Shown here: one piece after another, positions 25,651-37,302 of the stretch
Numbering within the stretch: the first letter of the stretch is position 1
How the letters are laid out: each line of letters begins with the position of its first letter
Assembly (NCBI GenBank): GCA_009792885.1
Contig: WMCF01000112.1
Coordinates: forward strand, 480,870 to 544,869
DNA length: 64,000 bases
From: Eremophila alpestris peregrina
Lineage: Eukaryota; Chordata; Aves; Passeriformes; Alaudidae
Direction of reading: 5' to 3'
Translations under genes and position numbers: made by a program
Notes under the pieces: generated by a model
The model's input: the letters and a program-made list of their open reading frames with translations, nothing else
Database searches by the model: none
Told to the model about the DNA's origin: nothing

Positions 25651-25899
25651 ACCTTTTTAAAATTATTCTATAAGTTCTGTGTCAGAGTAAATGAGGAGCA
25701 AGTGTCAGTATTTATTTCAGTGCAGAGGAGGTATTTGCAGGCACTACTATTAAGCTGCATAATCATATCAGTGGTAAGACAAGAGAGTTGTGATTTTTGT
25801 AGAGATCTTTAGCCTTTCTAGCAGTTTTCCACCTTACTCATAAATCTTGAGTGGGCTCTTTTATGAGGTTTTCCTGCTATTTTTCCTCCTTCCCTTTCA

Positions 25900-26150
25900 T
25901 TCCCTTTGTTTTGCTGATATATGGCAATGAAAACATCAAGGTTTGTTGAAAATACCAGCGAGATACATTTAGACCTTTTCAAAACAAAGTGTGGAAGTGT
26001 TTGTAATGATTAGCTAGACAAACGTTAACATGAATAAATTGTAACGTAAAACACTTTGCAGGGCATAAAAGAATGGGAAGGAAAAAGAGATTAGGTCTCT
26101 GTTCCCTCATTTAAATCCTGTTTGAGCCCAGAGGGTTGAAGCGGTGCCTC
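25900..26150. promoter_or_regulatory. Candidate conserved noncoding block
   Basis: The block includes AACGTTAAC (26021-26029) and GTAACGTAAA (26041-26050), two CpG-bearing related words about 20 bases apart, plus 'aaacatcaaggtttg' and 'gattagctagac'. CpGs retained in AT-rich sequence suggest constraint. It has no coding frame. Confidence 0.25.
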
Positions 26151-26807
26151 AGAGAGTGAAATTGGGACTTAGGAGGTGCAAATACCTTCATCTGACTTTC
26201 TGCTGCTGCTAAATTTTGCCCCCAATGGCCAACCTTAGTAAAATCCAGCTATTTTCTTTGAATAATGAAGCTGTGGAAAATCCAGCAGGTACATGGAAGT
26301 CAGAAGCAGGAGCAGGCCCTAGAGGATTTTTAACCTAAATAGAAGAGGCTGTATCACCAGCTCTGAAAGCTGTTACTGTTTCAATATTCTTTCTTTTTGC
26401 CTCTGGGATATTCCTGAAACGTGTGCATCTTGTGTTTTATGAGATGTACTCGCCTCCCTTAGATGTAGAGAGGAACAGGAGGAGGTGGACGATGGCATGG
26501 CCTGCAGCACTTTGTTTATGAGAACATCCTTCCAGCAATTTTATGTCTGCATGAGGCAGAAGAACCGATTCCAATGTGCCCTTGAGCTGTGGATCAAGCA
26601 TTTCACTTCTTTCTGTTTTCTGCTTTAAAACTTGCTATTCCTTTCCCAGAATCCTCAGACAGATGAGGGGTTTTTTTTTGTTATTTTCAGTGGCCAAAGC
26701 ACTTCCAGCTCCTGTTCTTTTTCCCAGCCCCGTTTCCCAGCTGACTGAGCTGGCATTGTGCATTTCCAGCCCTGTGAGACAGCTCTCCTGGGAGCAGGCC
26801 TGGCATC
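26151..26807. other. Unique noncoding sequence
   Basis: Left flank of solo LTR 1. No gene or repeat is recognised. Confidence 0.65.
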
Positions 26808-26813
26808 CTGTCT
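26808..26813. repeat. Target-site duplication, left side of solo LTR 1
   Basis: The six bases CTGTCT directly abut the LTR and are repeated exactly at 27443-27448. Perfect preservation fixes both ends of the insertion. Confidence 0.9.
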
Positions 26814-26924
26814 TGTCGGAGTTATCTCTTCTGAGATTAACCCCAACAATGTAAAATCTTTCTTCTCACTGGCCCGTGCTTGAAAGAAGGAATCAGAGAA
26901 CGTCTGGGTTGCGGACTGCAGATG

Positions 26925-26930
26925 TTTATT
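26925..26930 (-). terminator. LTR 1 polyadenylation signal
   Basis: The minus strand reads AATAAA about 95 bp downstream of the TATA box, the arrangement expected at the end of the R region of a retroviral LTR. The bases around it are identical in LTR 2. Confidence 0.65.
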
Positions 26931-27024
26931 TTACAAATCTTATCTCTAAGTTCTTTTTGTCCAGCGTGATGTTCACAGGCAGCTGGAAAAATGGATTCTC
27001 CCCCGCCCACGACAGCACCTGGAC

Positions 27025-27031
27025 TTTTATA
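27025..27031 (-). promoter_or_regulatory. LTR 1 TATA box
   Basis: The minus strand reads TATAAAA. A GC box (GGGCGG on the minus strand, plus-strand 27003-27008) lies about 20 bp downstream near the expected start site. The same TATA position is kept in LTR 2. Whether it is active cannot be told from sequence. Confidence 0.6.
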
Positions 27032-27442
27032 ATCTAAACCTACGTAACATTGTTTTTCTCTAAACACCAATAACTAAAAGCCATGTCATGCAGTGAAATT
27101 TTACCTTTACCAATCCTAAAAACCCAACACCCTTTGCAAAGAGGAAGAGGAAGAGAAGGACAGGAAAATGTGACTCTTATCAATTGATCTGCCACCATCT
27201 TAATTCTATTCATGTCTATGTAATAAAATATAAAACTACTTCTACACACCCAGTGACATAACAAAAATCACACCAATCAAACCCTTGTGACCTCCAAATC
27301 CTCAGACAGCCCTGACAGTGCTTTTTCCATGGGCTGAGACCCAAAACCATCACTGTTTCAGGCACAGGCCAGGGAGGATCACCCCCCCTGTCCAGACTCC
27401 TGCCCATCCAGGAGAACCAGAGAGATACTCTGGTTCGCCACA

Positions 27443-27448
27443 CTGTCT
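27443..27448. repeat. Target-site duplication, right side of solo LTR 1
   Basis: CTGTCT immediately follows the terminal CA (plus-strand reading) and matches the left copy base for base. Confidence 0.9.
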
Positions 27449-29399
27449 ATGCTCCAGGATACCTGCAGGACAGTGCTATGGTGCAATCATCACCCCAGAC
27501 CTGTTATTGTAGCTCAGGCTCATGGAATGGGGCTCTTTGGTCTGTGTTAGCCAGGGTTGTGTTCCCAGGCTGCGTTCAGCAGTCTCAGGAATGAGCTGCC
27601 CACTGGCTGGCTCCCTCCTGGGAGAAAAGCTGTATTTACTTGCTCATTCTCCAGTCCTCCTGCTGCTAATGCTTGAAAAACCCTCAGTTTCTCCCCCAAA
27701 AAACTCCGACAAACTGACAACAAAACCCAACCTAACTCCTAGAATTGTTTATTTCTTTTCTCCCCCACCCCAAATGAAAGAAATCACAGCACTGGGGATC
27801 ATTTAGTCATAAGGAATGTGCAGGGCACCTTGGGCTCTCAGACCCAGGGCTGGGGCACCTCCAGGGTGGCAGCACTGCTTGGTGCAGATCCCCAACTTTC
27901 TGGCTTTACATCCAAAGTGCCACAGACAAAAGCTGTGTTTGCTCTTGGAAATTAACTGTAGTCCTTTGCAAAGCTGGCACAATTATGTACGAATAAAAGT
28001 AGATTTTCTTTTTCTTAGTGGATTTAGTTCCTCTCTGTGTGGTGGGGGGATTTTGAGAGCCCCATCCTCTGAGGGGCTGCTCTGCTGTAGCTGTTGATGC
28101 TGGGTTTAATTCATATAACAAGGCAAACAAAAACCTGTTGCTCAAACAGCAATGTGTTTTCATCTGGAGATGCTGGTTCCTGCACAGCCACGTCTGGATA
28201 GTAAAACAGCCTTGTTTATCCTATTGCTAATTTACAGAAATAAATTTCTTTCTCCATTGAGCGTTGAGATACACATGTGCAATTCACTAGTTGTAACTTG
28301 TGTTATTAGCTCTTATCCCTCCACAACAATTTGCCAAAATAATTGCCTCAGCCACAATGACCTTGTTATGTGATGTTTCTGAGTAAGATGTGCAACAATT
28401 CATTTCTTACTGGAGCTTTCTTGTTTAAATTAGCATAATTTCTTCTTAAAAACAAACAGATCCAACTCCTCCATTCAGCAGAAGTGCAGAGGGAAATTGT
28501 TTATGCTGTTTTTACTTTGTTATTCTTCTGGGCTGAGTTTTTATTGTCTTGTGGAAGAGAACTAATGACAGATTAGAAGGTAAACAGCTGCTTTCCTGGA
28601 GCCATGTGTCAGTGTGTAGGTTGCTTCTGTAAGGATTGCCTTCAAATACCAGTGTCAGAGTGAAATTGATAATGAGGAACAGTTTACTTTTGGATTTGCT
28701 CTCATAGAGCCAATCTGAAAATCTTTCCAGATAACAGCACACACATAAGGGCATTTCCTAGCCTTAATTTCCTCTCTTTTTACCAGTTATTAGTGTACAA
28801 GAGAACTTTTCTTCCTGTTCCCTGGCAATTTCCAACAAAGGATTATGTCACAAGCTTTGGGCAGGGCGGACAGCTGTGCACTGTGTATGTGACTGCTCCT
28901 TTGTCACTGGTTTCACTGGGAGATCTGGGGAGCCCAACTTCCCTGCAAGAGGTTGACTCCTTCAAAACCCTTTGATTAATGAGGTAAACATTGTTAAACT
29001 TTCTACCAGTATTCCCATTCCAGAAGTCAGAGTCTCTGGGCTCTTGATACTGTGCTTATAATCTTTTGTTCTACTTATTGTTCACTCTAATTTAAGTTGT
29101 GGGCTGCAAACCACAATTAGATAATCACAGATTTTGTATCTGAGATGCCTTGGAACCACAGGGTGCATATGATGTGTTTCTGTTTGTTTTGTCCATTTAT
29201 TCTGAAAGCTCCTAAACAGGACAGTTTGAGGAATTATTTTGTACTCATCCTATAGGGAAAATCTTTTCAGTCCCAAGCAGCAGTAAGATTCTCGGAAGGA
29301 AATGTGGATGTGTGGCATTCATTCAGTTTGCCTTCCTTCTAAGTTTCTCATACACCGTGTGCTCAAAGGCTGGCTGCTTCTTATGGGGATCTGAAAACT
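27449..29399. other. Unique noncoding sequence
   Basis: Right flank of solo LTR 1. Nothing beyond short chance frames is seen. The first 500 bases are mildly GC-rich. Confidence 0.65.
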
Positions 29400-31060
29400 T
29401 GGTATTTTTCATCTTTAGCAAGTTATTTCATTAAATCATCTGGTGGTTTTATTTTATTTTTTACTCCCCCGATTCTGATGTGATGTTAATTTTTGTCAGA
29501 GTTTGTCATTTTCAGTTTTCTCAGGTGTGTGCAACTTCTGCTTTTTGAAAGGTCTTTTCATGTCTAATAGCCTCTTTTACTCAGCTCCTTGAGTACACTG
29601 ATATTTTTTTGGAAACCCATTTAAAATTATTCTTGAAAGGTATTATATATGTACTCTGAGCTTTTACAGTGGTGCCTTTAAAGCCTCTCTATGCCAGTTT
29701 ATATAAAAAGAAAGCTTTAAAATATTTATATGAATATTTTAAAATTTTAGCTGATTCTTTTTAATTTATTTTTAACTAGCTTTTTCATATTTGTATCATT
29801 CTTCTTTTCCAAGTTAAGCAAGTGAACCTTTCAAGTTAAACCTCTTGTGGGTTTCCTTTTGGACTTCTTTCTGGCTTTTTTCCCCTCTCATACAAGTGGT
29901 TTGGTATCTGAGTGTGGAGTAGTGTCTTTTCCACAGCTTTTTCTTGGATAACTTCATCTTAAGTCTTGAGCTGATCCAAGTATTGATTCTCATCTCTTGA
30001 GTTTTTTCATTAAAAAGTGGTTGTTTAGGGTTTTTGGGTTGTTCACCAAACATGTCACCATAGTTTACTCTATGGGGGCAAAATAAAATCTGTCACTGTT
30101 ACTGTGCTTTGTCTTCACAGCTCTTCACTCCCCCTGGAAATTTGTGGCTATTGGGATCCTCATATGTTTTAGATACATTTAATATTTCTGGTTGAGTAGA
30201 TCTTGCTTAGGATTTCAAAGCTTTGTAGGGAAAGATAATAGAGAAATTCCTCTCAGTCCAGTGACAATGTGTCTTTCCTTTCCCTGCAACTCTGAATTGA
30301 ACAATCTCTTGAGTAATTCTGAGAATTTCCAGCTGTGTTCTCTCAACACCTTTTCATCTAATTATACAGATTATGTTGGTGCTTTGTTTATCCTGTGTGT
30401 TGGTGCCACTTTTCAGACCTTCTCTAACAAACTGCTTGTAAACCAATTGTTCTGTTCTTCCCCTTGAAGCCAGGTCCGTGGGGATTGTCAGGACTGTGTC
30501 TCCAAGGGGAGTACTACAGACCTCTCAATGAGTTCTAATCAATGAGAAATTCTTCATTTTAGGTATTTCCTACCATTACTTTTAATCAGACAGACTCTCT
30601 TATGGGTTTGTCCATGCCAAGCTCTTGTAACCCGTGATGATTTCTCTTGTCAGCTGCCTCTCACTTTCTGGACTACTTTGAACACCTTCTCCTTTCCCAG
30701 GGGTTTTTCTCTCCTTAATCACCTGAGGCATTTTCTCAAACCTGCTAAGAGATCATTCTGCTTTCAATCCTTGCATTCAACATGGAAAAATTCTTCTTGC
30801 CAGCTAGACTCCCTCTTTCTGAACTTCTCAGTTTTGACTTTATATGGCAACTGCTCTCACTCTAATGCACTTTGGACTCCCTCACCCATTGACTCAACTA
30901 ATTTGAGTTAATTATAAGTTAATTACTATTTAAGAGATAGGGTTTTCTTCATTATTTTCTGAGCTACATATGAAATTCTCCTCTCTTTATGAGGAAGTAA
31001 CTTTCCACCACTCCAGGTCTATGCCCTGCTCAAACCATTTGGCACCATCAAATGTGGCCA
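29400..31060. other. Strand-asymmetric T/C-rich block, possible ancient LINE
   Basis: The plus strand is persistently T/C-rich over about 1.6 kb, with wording like that in the antisense of decayed LINEs. No specific match can be shown. It could also be plain pyrimidine-rich DNA. No gene is seen. Confidence 0.3.
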
Positions 31061-34000
31061 CAACAATTTTGCTTCTGTTGTTCTTTTGTTTATTGGAAAG
31101 CCCAGTTCTGGAATATTGATTGCTTTTCCACTCTGGTGTTGCTGCTGCTGTGTCCAACAGTAGAAAAGGTTTTCCATCGTGTCCAAGACAATGTTTCTAG
31201 AAACTTCATTATAGGCATGTGAATTTGGGAGAAGTATAATGTGGTTTTTTTCTTCCTTGTGCTTTCATCTAATGGCATTATTTGCACTGTGGTGAAATAA
31301 ACTTTTACTAAAAATTGTGTCCATCCATTTATTTAAAAAATAAAATGGATAGTCTGCTCGGCATATGTAGCCAAGAAAAATATTTTACTTTAGCTTTTAT
31401 AAGACCCCTATTTAATGGTGTGATTCCTTCAAAATGTGCATCAGTGGAAATATTGATTAAAAACAGAGATATCTTTTTGAAATACATTTTGTAACTGAAA
31501 ATTATTTCAGCTTCTAGGCAGAGAAGTTCAAAACCCATGCATCTTCTCCTTGACTCCACCCTTCCTGTTGTCATCTAACATTTTTAGCCATTGTATGTTA
31601 AAATGCTATGACAATTTGGTTGGTGGACTTATCCAGTCCATTTCTGTCACCTGGGGGTTTCCCTGTATGCTCTCATTCAGTGACTGGCATCTGCAATTTA
31701 GAAACAGCCCTGAATTTTGGTCTCTATTTAATTACAAAATTAACTTTATTATTTAATTTTGAATCACTGGCTGAAGAGGCACTCATATATTTGTGCTTTT
31801 GACGGAACAAGGATTTCAAAGACTCTTTTACTGAGTCCTCCCCACTCCATTTAATGCCTGAATGAAGTCTAGGTAGGGAAGCTTTCCTATGTGCATGGTA
31901 ATCTGTGTAACTGAAATTAAAAATATTTAATTTGGAAAGAAGAAAGTTGGCCCCTGGTAGCCTGTGTGTGTTAATTCCTTCAGATTGTCTTTTGCATCCT
32001 GAAAAAGGGAAAGTAGATTTTTCTGTGCTGTGAGCTCAGACTGCATCTTGATCTCTGCATGAGAGGTGAATGTTTGTGGTAAATGTGGCTTTCTTAATGA
32101 GGACCTGCTGTTCTGCATGAAACACTGTCACAAATAATAATAAACAGCGCCCAGTTTCTGCCTCTGCAGTAGGAATAAAAAACTGGGTAGTGAATCTTCC
32201 CTCCACAACTGTGTCAACAGCAGGTCCTCATTACCTGATTTATACCTCATGGTCAGAATGCTGCCCAAGCTCCTTGTTTTTGCTAAGTTTTCTTGAAAGG
32301 CAAAAATAAATATTTTCCCCTTTTTCAAAAAGGTTTTGTTGGCACTCCCTAAAGCTGCTGTTGCCTCTTCAGATCCATTTGATTGTTACTGGGCTTTGTG
32401 GACACAGGGCCTGTGAGCTGTAGGAATTGCAAACACACAGTGCCAGCCGAGCTCCTGAACTGACAGGTGATCATCTTGTTAGGAGCTGGGAAATCACATT
32501 GTGATTTCTGCCAAGGATTTGCCTTATTGCTCCTTCTTTAGTAGTAAATGCACAAGAGCCTACTTTCTTTGTGGATAACATGAGAAGTTCTGTAATTTAA
32601 TTAAGAATAATATCACTTTGCTCGATTTCTTCATTTTCCTGTGTGCTGTTTTCCTCTGGAGCAATCTACAGTTCCTCTGGGCTGCAGGAAGGATGCATAG
32701 GAAAAACAGTCTAAGAGCCTTTGATTTAAGAGGAAAGAGCAAATCAGGATCTGGAGAGGGTAATCACTTCAAGAATGTTACCTTGGTAAAAGGAATAGAG
32801 ATGTCTATTATTGAATGTTTGGTTTTGATGGTGTCAAAGAAGCAGAGAAACCAGATGGGAGGAAATGGTCTTTAATTTATCTCACAGTTTAATGCAGAGA
32901 GCCACAGGTCCTCCCACAGGGGCAAGATGAGGCATGTTCTTGTTGATCTGAGGGATCCTCCTGACTCCTGGAGTAGATGAGTAGTAAGGGCAGAGCCGTG
33001 TGGCAGAGGGGACTCCATGTCACATTTATTTACTGCTCTTTGCACTTCTCTAGTGTGGTCATGATCTCTAAACGGAGTCAGAGCTGCTACTGAGGCCCTT
33101 GGGGCTCCTCCATCCAAGGCTCCAGCTTTAAGTTGAAAGATTTATATCCTTTATCTGACTCATGGCTGCTGCAGGCTTCGTGATGTACTCAGAATCAAAA
33201 ACCCCTTCAAGGCCCAAACTTCATAAATCTTAAATCCTATAAACATCCTAGTTCCTGGAGTACTGATTTCAGGAAATACTGTTACAAAAACTGTGAGTCC
33301 AGTAGTCCTGGTTTCTAGCAAGGCAATTTAATTAAAAGAGGAGATAATTAGATGATGAAACCTCTGCTGGGAGTAATTAGAAATATTTCTGAATGGGTTG
33401 AGTTAGATGAGTAATCCACTCAAAGTGTGCAAAGCCACAGCTGTCCAGCTTCCAGCAAAGTGAGTGAGAAAGGGAGTGAGAGACTCTCCCCAGAGGCGAT
33501 TTCTTCTGGAACAGGAGGGGAAATTCCATGGCTGATGGAGCCTGTGTTGTGCCATTCCTCCTCTGACAGGAGTTTGTACCAGACCATGGTTAAAAACCAC
33601 CCCTTTTCTGCAGCAAATAGCTGAGGCAGCCCCCACGAGAAAGGGGGAAAGGATCTAATTCTCTGCCAGCTGCCATAAGGTGTAAGCTTAGTCTTTATCA
33701 CTAAACCCAAACTGAGGCACTGCCATGTGCTGAACACAGACTCAGGAGAAGATAAACATTGTATTTATGGTTCTTTGCAGTGGGAGGATTTTTTTTTTAA
33801 TTGAATTTCAGAGAGGAACCAAGAGTTTTATGAGAAGATATATCTGTCTTTCCCCCTCACCTTTTTCAATAAATCAAAAAGACAAGTTTCTAGAGGTACA
33901 GGTTAGGATGAGATCAAGTTGATGACTTCAAAAAGTCTCAGTTCAAAATGAAATTAGACTTATGATGTCTGTGTTCTTTTCTTCTTGGCTGGCTCTTTTG

Positions 34001-35730
34001 GGATGAAGTGTGTGGCCAATAATATTTTTTTGATGCTGCATGTGAGATGGTTGTAGGTAGTTGGTGTGAGGGTCAGGACAAATGAACCTCCCCAATTCAT
34101 GGACAGGGATTCAGTACATGGGTTTTTACACAGTGTGCTAGATGTTATTAAAGCTCATCCTTTGTTCATCCTTCATGGCATCTTCATTTCTTAAAAGCAT
34201 CTCAGCTGAAAACAGTTTTTATTTTTATATGTTTCATGATGAAAGAGTTATCTGATGGGAACTCAGACTTCCTGTGATCCCTATTGGTTATATTCACAGA
34301 GGCTTTAATATGATTATCCTAATCTTCAGGGGGATTTGTGTAAGCATGAACTGTTCAAATAAACAGAAACTCAGAAGAGTTTTTAACACCTTGCTACTGA
34401 ATTTTTCAGGGAACTGGACTGTTATTTAACATTTCTACTTCAGGAGGTCTTGTTTCTCCATGAGCAGCACTTAAATGGAACAGCCAAGACTTTTGAGGGC
34501 TTACATCCAAGATGTACAAGTTTAGCTGGAAGTGTCATAAATTCTTAACTGCAGCTCTTCACAAGATTATCCAAACTGCTCCTGAGCACTGTACACCTTT
34601 TGCTGAAGCCAAGTGCTGGTGTACAGCTATTCTTCTCTTTGTATCATATTTCCAGTTTGGATTTCTCAGTGTCCTGAGGAACTTTCAGTTTTCCACAAAA
34701 CTTCAATTCTGTTTATATCACCATAAACAATTATGGTTATGCCTTTATATATACATGTAACAGTGGGTTTGCTTCTTTTATTTTCAGAACCTTTACTTGA
34801 GTGTTAAATTGCAGGAGCTGGAGCAGCTGCACAAGATGAGCAGCTCTTTATCTGATATTCTGTGTGTGTGGATTTCCATAACTTAACTCTGTAAAGATTT
34901 TCCTGTGGCTTTCAGTAACCAACAAAGTATGTACAGGCATGTTTGTGCTTATTTGATTTGTACAGAAAGCAGAGAAGTATTATTTCTGCAACAGAATAAA
35001 AAACAAACCAACCAGTCTGGAAAACTCTGTTGAAAGCTGAGTATGTCTAATGAATGTTGTTGGAGAAAGACTTTTACTTTTCATTTATTTTAATATTTTA
35101 ATAACCCACCTTATCTTTGTAACATTATTTACACTAACCAGTGTTACCTGTGTGGAGCCTCAGGGGGGTTGTACTTTGAGCACCTGTACAGGAGTTTTTC
35201 AGGAGTTGGAGGAGATGGTTCCTTGGTGAGGCATCAGAGAAAACCTGAGCTGGAGGTTTTGCTTTTCCAATCCTGCACAACTTTCAGCATCGTCTTAATT
35301 TCTGCAGACTTTAGTGCACTTCATTACATGTGCAGCTTGCTTATGTAACTGGCAGAAGTTAGAGACAGAAAGGTGATTAACATGTTTAATAAAAATCTAA
35401 CATCATTTGGCTTGCAGACTCAACTTAAAACATTTTTCCCCTCTTGTTTTCTTCTTTTAATGCAAAAATTATAGCACAGGAAGTAACTGGAAAAATGCAA
35501 AGGTGAAAGATCAGTTTTTGTCTCAAATACTTTAAATTCTAATGTTTTGTTTAATACCTCAGAAAAATAAATCAAGTCTTTATATGTCATTTTTATCTGG
35601 ACTCTGAGCATTAAATCACTTCTGGTGTTTGAGAAATTCTCATTAAGTTTATTTATTAAAATGACAGTCCCACAGTGTATTTCCACAGTCTATTGTGGTT
35701 GAGGTTCTGTTGGCTGGACCATTCTTGTGC

Positions 35731-35880
35731 AGCTCCCAGTAAGTGTTTTTGTGTTTCTGCACCAGTGTATGGGATTTGCAATAATGGATGTCATAACCCT
35801 CTGCTGAAGCTTTGGAAAGAACTGGCCATCAATCACCATGTACAGTCTTTTCAATTGTAGCTCCCAGTAAATGTGTTTTT
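35731..35880 (+). repeat. Short direct repeat separated by 116 bp
   Basis: AGCTCCCAGTAA occurs at 35731-35742 and again at 35859-35870, and both are followed by similar T-rich text. It may be a degraded local duplication or chance. Confidence 0.4.
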
Positions 35881-37288
35881 CTTCATTTATTTGGAAGCTA
35901 TTAGGCTGTCATTTGAAAGCCCAAGAGAAAGGGGAAAAAGCCCTTTTAATGAGACTTTGTGCACTCTGTTTTTTAATAATAATGGCTTGTTTCATGTTAA
36001 ATTTAAAGCATGTAGCTCCTTAGCAAATAGGTTTTCAGTTGGTTCACATAATCAAAAGCAGCACAACTGGCATATGAGCATCAGCTCTGATCCCAGCTTT
36101 CAAACACAGCACAGAGAACAAACATCCATGGCCTGAGTCGAGACTTTGAAAAGTCAAAACTTTCTTCCTCCTGTAATTGCCCTAACAGATCTCATCAGTG
36201 CTGGTTCACATGCTGTGTTTCACAGATCACAGGCATTTCAAAGCCTGCTTGCTGATGAGGAAGAGGTTCTGGAGCCACCAGCACCAAGCCAGCCTGGCTT
36301 CCTGCTCCCCTCTAACTCTTATTTTACTGCTTGTTCTCCTGTGCTGGTGCTTAACTCGCCAGGTTAGGTTTTTGTACTGCCACACAAGGCCTGGGCACGG
36401 AGCAGAAAACTTATTGTTTGTCTCTGTTTCTTGTTCTCCCATTCCAGGATGAGTGCACAAGTCTTTAGGATTATTTGTGTTTGCAGTGTAACAGTTTCAA
36501 ATTGTTTTAAATAAATTATTATTTAAGGTCACCTAAATGTATCCATATAACCAATATTTTAATGAGTGAATCAAGTTGGAATGCTATGAGGCAAAGAGTG
36601 CAATCTTTAGGAGGATTCTAGTTATTTTATTATGCTTCTAGATTTATACTTTGTAGAAAAAAAGAATTTAAGACATAAATAAAAAAAATCCCACCTTCAT
36701 AAACACAACCATATTGCTGTCAAATGTGTAGCTTTTGTGCATTGAAATGTTTCCACAGTTTTCACATATTGAAGCAAGCTTTATTGGTAGTAGTTCATAG
36801 TATTCAAAAAACTTCAATGAAAAATTAGGATAGTTTCATAATTATTGTGCCTCATGGTATAATCAACGAATCACTATTTTCTTTTACTAATTTTACCTCA
36901 GGTTCATTGAAAGTGTTTCTACAGTTTTACATCTGATTCTTGTTTAGGAATCAGCCATGCAAAATCTCATTTTGGAAAAAGCTATCTTTTAAACCATGTT
37001 ATAAAACTGGAGAGCTGCAATTACAGCCATGTTTGAGAAGTTCCTTCCATCAGGTTTTTCTTGAATATCTAAAGAAAAAGTGAAGAATGCAGTGCTTTGT
37101 GAAAATTATTAACTGCAAATGCAAATACAGATACTCATCACTTTACCTGCAAACAAAAGAAAGCAAATTGTATAACACTTCTTTTTAAGAAGGTTTTCCT
37201 TCTGAAAATGCTGAAAACAATTATATTAATAGTGGCTTGTTTCTTTCTTTATCTTGAGTGCAAGTTTTCCTTGCCTTGTGATATAAAG

Positions 37289-37302
37289 GTAGCCATGGCA
37301 AC
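37289..37302 (+). promoter_or_regulatory. RFX X-box-like site
   Basis: GTAGCCATGGCAAC differs at one base from the ideal symmetrical RFX site GTTGCCATGGCAAC. RFX factors bind such sites at cilia genes and in developmental enhancers. It lies in an AT-rich block (about 37260-37440) that also contains 'ctaattaattctgc' and looks constrained. No promoter or first exon is visible next to it, so a distal element is more likely. Confidence 0.45.

Larger units (their letters stand above)
26814..27442 (-). mobile_element. Solo LTR of an endogenous retrovirus, copy 1 (probable class II/ERVK type)
   Basis: This 629-bp element reads on the minus strand from TGTGGC to CCGACA, the TG...CA ends expected of a retroviral LTR. 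It is flanked by a perfect 6-bp direct repeat, CTGTCT, as left by integration. A second copy lies about 35 kb away at 61848-62470 with similarity along its whole length. On the minus strand a TATAAAA box (27031-27025) is followed about 95 bp downstream by AATAAA (26930-26925), which gives a sensible layout of roughly 440 bp U3, 90 bp R and 95 bp U5. No gag, pol or env sequence is next to it, so it is a solo LTR left by recombination between two LTRs. The 6-bp duplication fits class II (beta/alpha-like) integrases; naming the class is inference. The small open frames inside it are chance frames. Confidence 0.92.

Noticed and set aside
26837..27443. Minus-strand frames of 74-77 codons inside LTR 1 and the similar 98-codon frames in LTR 2
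   Set aside because: They are shared only because the LTRs are related; they match no retroviral protein and are interrupted differently in the two copies.
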